NCBI GenBank assembly: GCA_965224095.1
Contig: OZ245039.1
Span: forward strand, 806,001-870,000
Reading direction: 5' to 3'
DNA: 64,000 nucleotides
Source: JBPEWY01 sp965224095
Lineage (GTDB): Bacteria; Bacteroidota; Bacteroidia; Flavobacteriales; Flavobacteriaceae
Below, in pieces: positions 38,008 to 45,400 of the stretch (position 1 is the first letter of the stretch; each line of letters opens with the position of its first letter). The position numbers were made by a program, and so were the translations under genes. The notes below the pieces were generated by a model. That model saw only the letters and a program-made list of their open reading frames with translations, had not been told where the DNA came from and did no database searches.

Positions 38008-38355
38008 CTATTGAGCTAATTTTTGCACTTTCTTTTTGGTAATAAAAGCATCGATAAGTTTTTTAACCGTGTTTCTGTCGTCCTCATTCATTTGTTCTAC
38101 TTCTTTAAACTGTTGCAGGAGTTCGTTATCATCCAGAGAACCTTCGGCCTTTTGCTGTAACGAACCATTTACCAGGTAATCAATAGAGACCCCAAAAACA
38201 TCTGCCAATCGCTTTAAAACATCGGCAGGAGGCTGTACATCCTTAATTTCATATCGGCTCATCTGAGGATATGAGATCTCAATTTTAGCAGCCAACTCAC
38301 TTTGAGAAAGATGGGCTTTTTTACGTAGTTCCTGTATGCGTTGTCCTAAAGTCAT
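38008..38355 (-). CDS. XRE-family repressor of the element (copy A)
   Basis: 115 residues: N-terminal HTH (LGQRIQELRKKAHLSQSELA, then ISYPQMSRYE) and a conserved VFGVSIDYLVNGS end of the domain, followed by a Gln/Glu/Lys-rich tail. It is divergent from the ATPase-recombinase operon, and two copies of an identical palindromic site lie in the region between them. Probably the switch that keeps recombinase expression low. Confidence 0.85.
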   Translation of the reverse strand: MTLGQRIQELRKKAHLSQSELAAKIEISYPQMSRYEIKDVQPPADVLKRLADVFGVSIDYLVNGSLQQKAEGSLDDNELLQQFKEVEQMNEDDRNTVKKLIDAFITKKKVQKLAQ

Positions 38356-38442
38356 AAATCAAATACGATACTAACCACCTCAAAAATAACAAATAAGATG
38401 CCTTAAATAAGAATTTATCATACGTATTGTTGATAATTATAT

Positions 38443-38494
38443 CGTATACGAATTGTAAAGATATATCTTTTTTGATATATTTGTTTCGTATACG
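38443..38494 (+). promoter_or_regulatory. Promoter of the recombinase operon flanked by twin operators (copy A)
   Basis: TTG at 38453-38455, 20 nt, TATATTTG at 38476-38483. The palindrome CGTATACG occurs at 38443-38450, just before the -33, and at 38487-38494, just after the -7. With flanks the two sites are inverted copies (ATATCGTATACGAA). Binding of the XRE protein to both would block transcription of the ATPase and recombinases. Confidence 0.65.
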
Positions 38495-38517
38495 ATATAT
38501 ATAAAAATTTATCAACA

Positions 38518-40086
38518 ATGCTCAACACTTCCAACCCCTACCGATACAGCTACCTTACCAAAGCCCTGGAGATCCATATTCTGGGAGGGATTAAAACTAC
38601 CCGATTGGAAACCCTTAGAGTTACCCTGAGCATACAAAAGCTTGTGTCTGCGAAGGCAGGTAGCCAATCCCATAACGCTTTAAGACAGAGTATTGATCTA
38701 TATAACGACAATCAGGTAGAGAAGCTCATCAGAAAAGCTGCCGAGCGGCTGGAGGTGGGAACCAGCATCCTTAGAAACGATTTGCAGCAGCTTACCCATG
38801 CCCTGGAGAACTACCGTTTTGTATTGCTGGAATCCCAAAACCAGCATGAGCGCCCCGCTGTCAAACACCTCAGTGCCCGGGAACAAAAACAAGCCGAGAC
38901 CTTTTTAAAATCTAAAAGCCTTTTGGAAAAAACCAACGAGCTTATCGGCAAAAGCGGGGTTATAGGCGAAGAAATCAACCGCCTTTTAATGTATCTTATA
39001 TTCACTTCGCGAAAAACCCAAAACCCGCTTCATTGTGTCAGTTTGGGCAGTAGCGGGATGGGCAAGACCCATTTGCAAAGCAAAGTAGCCGAGCTCATTC
39101 CCCCGGAAGATAAAGTAGAGATCACCGTTCTCTCGGCCAACGCCTTTTATTACTTTAACCGCACCGAGTTACAGCACAAACTTATTTTAATAGAAGATCT
39201 GGACGGAGCAGAAAGCGTACTCTACCCACTTCGCGAACTCCAAAGTAAAAAACGCATTACCAAAACCGTGGTACACAAAGACCGCCAGGGAACCACAAAA
39301 ACCATCCATTTAACCGTAGAAGGTCCGGTAAGTGTGGCCGGGTGTACCACCAAAGAACATATTTACGAAGACAACAGCAACCGTAGTTTTTTACTCTATA
39401 TCGATGAGAGTGAGCAGCAAGACCAGCGTATTATGAACTATCAGCGCGCCGTGTCGGCGGGACAGATCAACCAGGATGAGCAACTACACGCTGCCGAGCT
39501 TCTTTGCAATGTACAACGGGTACTAAAACCCATCAAAGTGATCAACCCTTACGCGATGGCACTGGAACTCCCCCAATCCGTATTTAAACCCCGAAGAACC
39601 AATGCCCATTACTTACAATTTATTGAAGCCATTACCTTTTACTGCCAGATGCAACGAGAGTCGAAGGTCGACACCCAAACAGGGGAACTATTTATTGAAA
39701 CAACGCTCGAAGATATCCAAGAGGCCAACAAACTTATAGGGGAAGTGCTGCTACGTAAGAGTGATATACTAAGCGGAGCCTGCCGGCATTTTTTTGAATC
39801 CCTGAAACAATACCTGACCAAAGCGAGCCAATCTACCTTTACCAATACAGAGATACGCCGCGTTTTACGCATCCATCCCAGCAATCAAAAGCGGTATATG
39901 TTACAGCTTATACAGGCCGAACTCATTAGAAAGATCAAAGGCGATAAGCGCAAAGGCTATGTATATGAAGTGGTGAGCTATAACGAGTACACAAATACCC
40001 AAACACAAATACAACAATTATTTGACAACATTATAACACAATTACAACATAAAGAAAAGGTAATAGAGGTTCAGAGTAGTTCATAG
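38518..40086 (+). CDS. AAA+/P-loop ATPase of the element (copy A)
   Basis: 522 residues. Helical N-terminal region (1-165), Walker A GSSGMGKT (177-184), Walker B LILIED (222-227), sensor-type region TVEGPVSVAGCTT, and a C-terminal winged-helix-like part (NTEIRRVLRIHPSNQKRYML). The layout resembles DNA-replication or DNA-handling ATPases carried by mobile elements. It could load proteins on the excised circle or help the recombinases pair the sites. No closer family recognised. First gene of the plus-strand operon under the operator-flanked promoter. Confidence 0.75.
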   Translation: MLNTSNPYRYSYLTKALEIHILGGIKTTRLETLRVTLSIQKLVSAKAGSQSHNALRQSIDLYNDNQVEKLIRKAAERLEVGTSILRNDLQQLTHALENYRFVLLESQNQHERPAVKHLSAREQKQAETFLKSKSLLEKTNELIGKSGVIGEEINRLLMYLIFTSRKTQNPLHCVSLGSSGMGKTHLQSKVAELIPPEDKVEITVLSANAFYYFNRTELQHKLILIEDLDGAESVLYPLRELQSKKRITKTVVHKDRQGTTKTIHLTVEGPVSVAGCTTKEHIYEDNSNRSFLLYIDESEQQDQRIMNYQRAVSAGQINQDEQLHAAELLCNVQRVLKPIKVINPYAMALELPQSVFKPRRTNAHYLQFIEAITFYCQMQRESKVDTQTGELFIETTLEDIQEANKLIGEVLLRKSDILSGACRHFFESLKQYLTKASQSTFTNTEIRRVLRIHPSNQKRYMLQLIQAELIRKIKGDKRKGYVYEVVSYNEYTNTQTQIQQLFDNIITQLQHKEKVIEVQSSS

Positions 40087-40193
40087 TAGTTCAATCCCTA
40101 AAATGAACCAATAGCCTATCTGATAATCAAACACTTAAACAAGTAGTTCACTAAAACTTAAAAAAAACATACCCTGATAAAATTAATGAGATA

Positions 40194-40243
40194 GCATTTT
40201 TATAAAAATGCGTAATCGAATTAATCCCGAACTCGCTTCGGGA
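40194..40243 (+). promoter_or_regulatory. Two adjacent hairpins between ATPase and recombinase genes (copy A)
   Basis: GCATTTTT/AAAAATGC (40194-40211) and TCCCGAA/TTCGGGA (40225-40243) lie 15 nt before the first recombinase start. There is no T-run, so they may tune translation or processing rather than terminate. The second copy is at 47077-47126. Confidence 0.45.
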
Positions 40244-40257
40244 ACTAATACAAAAAG

Positions 40258-41283
40258 ATGATGAAGCAACTCAATCTAAACAATCACAGCTATAAAGTTT
40301 TGTTACAAGATTTTAAACAATGGCTGGATATTTTAGGCTATGCACCAACAACAGTATACTACCTGCCCCTGCATCTGCGTGAATTTTTTCACTACCTGGA
40401 AACCCATGACATTAATAAGCTGGATCATATACAAACCCATCATATTACCCGGTATTACCATCACCTGAAAATACGCCCCCACCAACGCAGCCACGGAGGA
40501 TTAAGCGGCGGGTATTTAAACAAACACCAGCAAGCCCTTTTTAAGTTCAGGGAATACTTAAAACATCACAACCACAAAGGCATTAATATTCATTTAAAAC
40601 ACGAACAAGGCAATGCCAGGGATCATTTACAGGTGCTTACCCAACAAGAAATAAAACAACTCTTTACCGTCACCAATTACAGTCACAATCAGCAAAAAAT
40701 ACGCTGGCGCGATAAGGCCATGCTGGTTTGCTTTTACAGTTGCGGGCTCAGAAGAAACGAAGTAGTACACCTGGACAGAAGCGATATCCTTTTTGATAAA
40801 CAAAGGCTGTTTGTAAGACAGGGAAAAAACTACAAAGAACGTTTTGTACCCCTTAACAAACACAGCATGGATATTTTAGAATATTACCTCTATGACCATC
40901 GCCCCGCCTTTTATCCCGATAGCAATCGGAACAAAGAAAACGAAGCCCTGTTTTTAAATTACCGGGGAGGACGGTTACAGGGACAGAGTTTTGCCAATCG
41001 CCTGGCCGTATTGCTTCAAATGACAGACAATAAAGAACTCCAATCAAAAAACATCACCCTTCACAGTCTCAGGCACAGCATTGCCACCCACCTGATGGAA
41101 CAAGGCGCCCACATCGAGCAGATCAGTAATTTTTTAGGACATAACTCTCTGGAGAGCACGCAGATATACACCCATTTTTTAAAACAACACACCGATGCAT
41201 ACCTATATGAACTATCTACGGAAACAGGGATACACCCCCGGAGCCATACCCACCTACCTAAGAGCCGCAGCGCAATGTATTAA
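40258..41283 (+). CDS. Tyrosine recombinase 1, catalytically complete (copy A)
   Basis: 341 residues: N-terminal SAM-like DNA-binding domain (about 10-105) and C-terminal catalytic domain (about 125-315). All catalytic positions are present: Arg165 (SCGLRRNE), Lys190 (RQGKNYKER), His269 and Arg272 (LHSLRHS), His295 (FLGHNS) and the nucleophile Tyr304 (TQIYTHF). It probably cuts and joins the TACTACCCGGG core. An ATG three nucleotides further in (40261) is also possible. The 3' end overlaps the second recombinase gene by 89 nt in another frame. Confidence 0.92.
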   Translation: MMKQLNLNNHSYKVLLQDFKQWLDILGYAPTTVYYLPLHLREFFHYLETHDINKLDHIQTHHITRYYHHLKIRPHQRSHGGLSGGYLNKHQQALFKFREYLKHHNHKGINIHLKHEQGNARDHLQVLTQQEIKQLFTVTNYSHNQQKIRWRDKAMLVCFYSCGLRRNEVVHLDRSDILFDKQRLFVRQGKNYKERFVPLNKHSMDILEYYLYDHRPAFYPDSNRNKENEALFLNYRGGRLQGQSFANRLAVLLQMTDNKELQSKNITLHSLRHSIATHLMEQGAHIEQISNFLGHNSLESTQIYTHFLKQHTDAYLYELSTETGIHPRSHTHLPKSRSAMY

Positions 41284-42076
41284 ATGGTGTAAAGAGTACG
41301 GAACTACCCCGGAGAGTATGGATTACAAAACATTTTTAAAATACATCGAACACCTGCGAACAAGAAACATAAAACCCGGTACCCTCAAAGGCTATATCAG
41401 CAGCCTTAAAGTCTATTTTGAGTATCTGGTAGCAGAGAATTACCGACAAGAAAACATCATTGCGCCTATTCATATCAAAGGCGTAAAAAAGCACCTGCTT
41501 CGCAATCTTCTAAGCCCGGACGAACTGGAAGACCTCTATTACAGTTACCCCACCGAAAATGGAAACCCACTGACACGAAAACGCAATAAGGTGATCATCG
41601 GGCTATTGGTCTATCAGGGGATTACCGCTCAGAACCTACACCAGTTAGAAATTGAGCACGTACAGCTTTACAAAGGACGTATAGAGATCCCCGGAAGCAA
41701 AAAAAGTAACAGCCGGGTACTGGAACTCAAACCCTGGCAATTGATGGAACTTATGGGATACATCAAAGAGATCCACCCCCGCATCCTACAACACACCCAC
41801 AGAGAAACCCGGCAACTGTTGTTACCCCTGGGAGGGAGCAATCAATTACACAACACCCTTCAAAAACTCACCAAAGAACTAAAAAAGACCCACCAGCAAT
41901 TTATCTCTTTAAAACAACTACGCGCCAGTGTCATTGTAAACTGGCTTAAAACATACAATCTTAGAAAGGTTCAGTATATGGCAGGACATCGCTATATCAG
42001 TTCTACAGAACGCTATAAGCAGGACGATCTGGAAAACCTGCATCATACCATTGCCACCTATCACCCTTTCTCATAA
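41195..42076 (+). CDS. Tyrosine recombinase 2, degenerate active site (copy A)
   Basis: 293 residues with the same two-domain plan. The SAM-like domain starts at once (YLRKQGYTPGAIPTYLRAA), which supports the real 89-nt overlap with recombinase 1; the ATG at 41207 is an alternative. The active site is incomplete: Thr144 stands where the first Arg should be (YQGITAQNLHQL), Lys240 replaces the His of HxxR (KQLRAS, Arg243 kept), while His265 (AGHRY) and Tyr274 (TERYK) remain. It may act as a DNA-binding or architectural partner of recombinase 1. Confidence 0.88.
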   Translation: MHTYMNYLRKQGYTPGAIPTYLRAAAQCIKWCKEYGTTPESMDYKTFLKYIEHLRTRNIKPGTLKGYISSLKVYFEYLVAENYRQENIIAPIHIKGVKKHLLRNLLSPDELEDLYYSYPTENGNPLTRKRNKVIIGLLVYQGITAQNLHQLEIEHVQLYKGRIEIPGSKKSNSRVLELKPWQLMELMGYIKEIHPRILQHTHRETRQLLLPLGGSNQLHNTLQKLTKELKKTHQQFISLKQLRASVIVNWLKTYNLRKVQYMAGHRYISSTERYKQDDLENLHHTIATYHPFS

Positions 42077-42141
42077 CACACAACAAAATGAAAACACAAA
42101 ACAGAAGTCCATAGAACAAAGAAAAACATCGTACTTTTATT

Positions 42142-42281
42142 CCTTAAAACTGTAACACGTTAGCAAATTAGTTAACTGAAACACGCCCGCTATGCCTGCA
42201 AGAAGGGAAACCTATTGCACTGTATGTTACAGTACAGAAGGAAGGCTAAGGCGGGTTTTTTAATCCTTAAAACACTGTAAC
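42142..42281 (+). promoter_or_regulatory. Structured leader with terminator-like hairpin before the 88-residue gene (copy A)
   Basis: A long stem pairs CCCGC (42186-42190) with GCGGG (42251-42255), continues into ATGCCT/AGGCT pairs, and ends in a T-run (42256-42261). Inside is a perfect ACTGTA/TACAGT hairpin (42219-42233). Near-identical sequences CCTTAAAAC(AC)TGTAACA flank the structure (from 42142 and from 42264). It could terminate the recombinase operon or regulate the next gene. Confidence 0.55.
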
Positions 42282-42282
42282 A

Positions 42283-42549
42283 ATGAATTTACAAGAATTT
42301 ACCGAGAGGTACGCCGTCACCCTACACACCGATCTTAAAGGTCATTACTTAAAACTCCCCATTGACGATCTAAACGAACTGGCCTATATGCAAGAGGCTT
42401 TACTGGCAGCTATAGCCATGCTTACCCAAGTGGAAGATGTCTATAAAAAAGAAGTTGAAAACAGTATTTACTGGCTCTGTAAGATCCTTTTGGCCGGTTA
42501 TCCGGGGGAAGAACTCGAAGGGCTGTCTGAATGGCTTAAAAATACTTAG
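42283..42549 (+). CDS. Small acidic protein of the element (88 residues, copy A)
   Basis: Predicted helical, acidic protein (ELAYMQEALLAAIAMLTQ; YPGEELEGLSEWLKN) with no signal peptide. It follows the structured leader and ends at its own terminator. It might be a recombination directionality factor by size and place, but it is acidic rather than basic, which argues against direct DNA binding. Function unknown. Confidence 0.6.
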   Translation: MNLQEFTERYAVTLHTDLKGHYLKLPIDDLNELAYMQEALLAAIAMLTQVEDVYKKEVENSIYWLCKILLAGYPGEELEGLSEWLKNT

Positions 42550-42574
42550 TTGAGTATTGATCTTATAAACGTAT

Positions 42575-42606
42575 AACCCGATCTTTTTTAAGTTCGGGTT
42601 TTTTAA
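42575..42606 (+). terminator. Intrinsic terminator after the 88-residue gene (copy A)
   Basis: AACCCGA (42575-42581) and TCGGGTT (42594-42600), then a T-run. The copy-B equivalent is at 49458-49489. Confidence 0.85.
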
Positions 42607-43512
42607 TAAAAGGGGGTTAAAAGGTGTTCTCCTCGCTCCCACTAGGCTCGTTTTTACAAGTGAAGTAAAAACCTTCGCTTCCCCACTTAGCTCGGTTCAC
42701 CCGCAACTTACTTTGGTTGCTTGGAGCAACAAAACCGTTGCTTCGTTGGGCTACGCCGCTGATGCCTCGGCCTACTGCACTTTTTTTGGTAGATACTAGT
42801 TCACTAAATAGCGGTCAAAAAAAGCTGGTGGCACGTTCACGGCAATGCGTGGCTTGCCTGTGTGTCCGTGTCAGCCTCGGCGCTCCGCTTTAGGCTTCGC
42901 CTTTGTTGTTTACTCCCTGTCGGTCGTAAGGGTAAAAAACACCAACTTCAAGATGTGTGATTGTGGCCACAATCCGCTGTTTTACGTGACGCTCAATCGC
43001 CACTTGGGCTATCGTTCCGCCAACCGTCGGAACCAGTACCGCCATCCGGCGGAACGCCTGTCTGCCGATAGGCAGAGCCCCTTATCTTTCCAGAACTAAT
43101 ACTATACAATGTTTGGTAAAAAGCGATGGGGGCCAGGGCGCGTAAGCGGGAGTATTTTACATAATGTGCTTATAGTACAGGAAGTAAAGGAATGTTGCTA
43201 TAAGAGCACGTTATGTAAACATAGCGAGGAAAAGGAAGCTAAGCACAGCACAGGGGCTATTTTATCCTAAAATAACTGGGCTTTGCTTAGCGCGGCTTTA
43301 CCAAAACCCTTGTGTTGTTAAATCATAGTACAAATGACATAGTATTGACAATATACTGACAAACAAAAAAGTAAGCCTTTTTGTAAGAAAGAACTCCATT
43401 AAATTACTATCTTGCATAAGAATAAAAGGATGTTCATTGAAATTTTTTGAAGGTTGTTTTTTGAGAAGGTATGCGAATAAAAAAGTAGTTTTTGCTTTAA
43501 AAATGCAGTAAC
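42607..43512 (+). other. Non-coding structured right end of the element (copy A)
   Basis: About 0.9 kb, GC-richer than the flanks, without a credible gene. It contains REP-like short hairpins (CGTTCCGCC/GGCGGAACG; CTGCC/GGCAG), a long imperfect inverted repeat at 43157-43218 (arms starting TTACATAA and ending TTATGTAA), another at 43238-43291 (GCTAAGCA...TGCTTAGC with TATTTTA/TAAAATA inside), a pair of TTTTTTGA direct repeats (about 43443 and 43459), and an inverted repeat GTAGTTxxTGC/GCAxxAACTAC (43485-43515) that touches the crossover core. These are candidates for recombinase arm and core binding sites. Confidence 0.55.
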
Positions 43513-43523
43513 TACTACCCGGG
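43513..43523 (+). other. Attachment core between copies A and B (attP-like)
   Basis: TACTACCCGGG preceded by element end sequence (ATGCAGTAAC) and followed by the element's Rhs tail (CGGCATGCTC). Same spacing (6,883 bp) to the cores on both sides. Confidence 0.75.
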
Positions 43524-43527
43524 CGGC

Positions 43528-44358
43528 ATGCTCATGCCGGGACACAATCTGCAGGGAGATTACCGCTATAATTACCAGGGGCAGGAACTCGACACGGAGA
43601 CCGGGAAAATAGCCTTCCAGTTACGTCTGTATGATCAGCGAATAAATAGATGGTTAACACCTGATCCAAAGGGTGCCGGATTTTCCCCCTATTGGAGTAT
43701 GGACAATGATCCAATAAATTTAATTGACCCCGATGGGGGATGTCCTAAATGTCCTGATCCCTCAGGATATAGTGAAGGAAGTACCTATACAGCAACAGAT
43801 GGTCAAACCTATACTCATTTAGGAGATTTTGGGTGGTCTAGTACGCCAGAAGTTAATGTGTTTGGTGTCAGTATGGAAACTCAAAACTACTGGGCTGGTA
43901 TAAATGCCTTGGCAGAGAATCTTAACAAACAGAAAGATTTAGAGACTGGCAAATCAGTTTCTATAAGAATGTTAGAGGAGTTGGAAAAAGAAGCCCAAAT
44001 ACCTGAACTCATTCAAAGGGAGCCTATAAATTATGCCAGTTCAGGCGCTCTAGAGTATATAGGCACGGGAGGGTTATCTCTTCTTAAATTCGTTAAAAAC
44101 CCCAATGCCCTAAAACACATTTTTAGGAATGCTCCAGGACATGTTAATCCAACAACAGTTACATCTCAAAATAGATATTTAAAATTGTTTTCTTCTGTTG
44201 CGTCAGACACCAAAAATCTTGTCCAAACAACTAATGCAGCAAAAATTAATGCCAACGTCAAAACTTTTCATCGAACCTTCAAAAGTGGAAAGCAAGTTTG
44301 GGTTGAGACTATAAATGGTAAAATAGTAAATGCAGGTGTTAATAATATACCTCGATAA
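43528..44358 (+). CDS. Orphan Rhs core end with toxin tip 1 (copy B, promoterless)
   Basis: Identical to the last 276 residues of the full Rhs toxin (from MLMPGHNLQG through the core DPDGG to the tip). No Rhs body precedes it: reading upstream in frame gives a TAA at 43498-43500, so it is not fused to anything. Translation could start only at the internal ATG 43528 (or 43534), which has no clear ribosome site. Best viewed as a silent donor cassette that becomes active if recombination joins it to an Rhs body. Confidence 0.7.
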   Translation: MLMPGHNLQGDYRYNYQGQELDTETGKIAFQLRLYDQRINRWLTPDPKGAGFSPYWSMDNDPINLIDPDGGCPKCPDPSGYSEGSTYTATDGQTYTHLGDFGWSSTPEVNVFGVSMETQNYWAGINALAENLNKQKDLETGKSVSIRMLEELEKEAQIPELIQREPINYASSGALEYIGTGGLSLLKFVKNPNALKHIFRNAPGHVNPTTVTSQNRYLKLFSSVASDTKNLVQTTNAAKINANVKTFHRTFKSGKQVWVETINGKIVNAGVNNIPR

Positions 44359-44362
44359 GATT

Positions 44363-44839
44363 ATGAAATTTAAGGATTTAAAAGATTTAGAATATCACTA
44401 TGTAACTAGAATAGAAAAAGGTCATCATACTGCTGATGATTACATTAACCTAATAATACTTTATTGGGATGTTCTTTTCGATTCGGGTTTACAGTTTTAT
44501 TGTATTAACCAAAGAATTTTTACTCAAGAGAAAATAAGCAAACTAGATTGTTGTTTAGATAAGTTATTAACTAGATCAAAGAATGAGTTTCCTGAGAACA
44601 AAGAAATATTATTCTGGGAAATGTTCATAAAAGAAAATAATACTTACTCTCCTTGCTCATATAAAAATGAAATATCAAACTTGGTTTGTGATGAACCAGT
44701 ATTAATTCAATTTTATCTTTATTTACAATGTAATGAACATGATAAAGATGAATTATCAGATTTAATCGACTTATTAAATGACCAAAACAGTTACCGAAAT
44801 AGATACATCCTTTCGCATATTCAACAATCTGATGGTTAA
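44363..44839 (+). CDS. Candidate immunity protein to tip 1 (copy B)
   Basis: Identical to the protein encoded at 37480-37956 and in the same position, 4 nt after the tip. A second immunity gene would protect the cell even if one copy of the element is lost. Confidence 0.65.
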   Translation: MKFKDLKDLEYHYVTRIEKGHHTADDYINLIILYWDVLFDSGLQFYCINQRIFTQEKISKLDCCLDKLLTRSKNEFPENKEILFWEMFIKENNTYSPCSYKNEISNLVCDEPVLIQFYLYLQCNEHDKDELSDLIDLLNDQNSYRNRYILSHIQQSDG

Positions 44840-44843
44840 AAAA

Positions 44844-44883
44844 GAATAAGAAAAGGCCTTTTAAGAGATTAGGCGGTTTTTTT
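44844..44883. terminator. Terminator-like repeat after the immunity gene (copy B)
   Basis: Same sequence as 37961-38000: an AAAAGGCCTTTT palindrome, GATTAGGCGG and a T-run. Confidence 0.65.
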
Positions 44884-44890
44884 GTGGTAG

Positions 44891-45238
44891 CTATTGAGCT
44901 AATTTTTGCACTTTCTTTTTGGTAATAAAAGCATCGATAAGTTTTTTAACCGTGTTTCTGTCGTCCTCATTCATTTGTTCTACTTCTTTAAACTGTTGCA
45001 GGAGTTCGTTATCATCCAGAGAACCTTCGGCCTTTTGCTGTAACGAACCATTTACCAGGTAATCAATAGAGACCCCAAAAACATCTGCCAATCGCTTTAA
45101 AACATCGGCAGGAGGCTGTACATCCTTAATTTCATATCGGCTCATCTGAGGATATGAGATCTCAATTTTAGCAGCCAACTCACTTTGAGAAAGATGGGCT
45201 TTTTTACGTAGTTCCTGTATGCGTTGTCCTAAAGTCAT
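44891..45238 (-). CDS. XRE-family repressor of the element (copy B)
   Basis: Identical to the protein at 38008-38355, with the same divergent arrangement and the same twin operators. Confidence 0.85.
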   Translation of the reverse strand: MTLGQRIQELRKKAHLSQSELAAKIEISYPQMSRYEIKDVQPPADVLKRLADVFGVSIDYLVNGSLQQKAEGSLDDNELLQQFKEVEQMNEDDRNTVKKLIDAFITKKKVQKLAQ

Positions 45239-45325
45239 AAATCAAATACGATACTAACCACCTCAAAAATAACAAATAAGATGCCTTAAATAAGAATTTA
45301 TCATACGTATTGTTGATAATTATAT

Positions 45326-45377
45326 CGTATACGAATTGTAAAGATATATCTTTTTTGATATATTTGTTTCGTATACG
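45326..45377 (+). promoter_or_regulatory. Promoter of the recombinase operon flanked by twin operators (copy B)
   Basis: Same as 38443-38494: CGTATACG palindromes on either side of a TTG, 20 nt, TATATTTG promoter (-7 at 45359-45366). Confidence 0.65.
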
Positions 45378-45400
45378 ATATATATAAAAATTTATCAACA

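Larger units (their letters stand above)
36630..43512 (+). mobile_element. Rhs-tip-carrying tyrosine-recombinase element, copy A (6,883 bp)
   Basis: Unit bounded by the 11-bp core TACTACCCGGG at both ends. It carries, in order, the 3' end of an Rhs gene with toxin tip 1, an immunity candidate, a terminator, an XRE repressor (minus), an AAA+ ATPase, two overlapping tyrosine recombinases, an 88-residue protein and a structured right end of about 0.9 kb. At the left junction the host Rhs frame runs without interruption into the element's tip. To the left of the core the host has GAT, whereas the element's own end has AAC; to the right the element has C and the displaced host tail has A. The crossover is therefore confined to the 11 bp. 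Integration by the encoded recombinases is inferred from these junctions. Confidence 0.85.

Noticed and set aside
42845..43099. 84-codon frame rich in Arg, Pro and Cys in the element's right end (and its copy at 49728-49982)
   Set aside because: It runs through hairpin-rich, GC-rich repeat DNA, has no family likeness or plausible protein pattern, and is better explained as non-coding structure.
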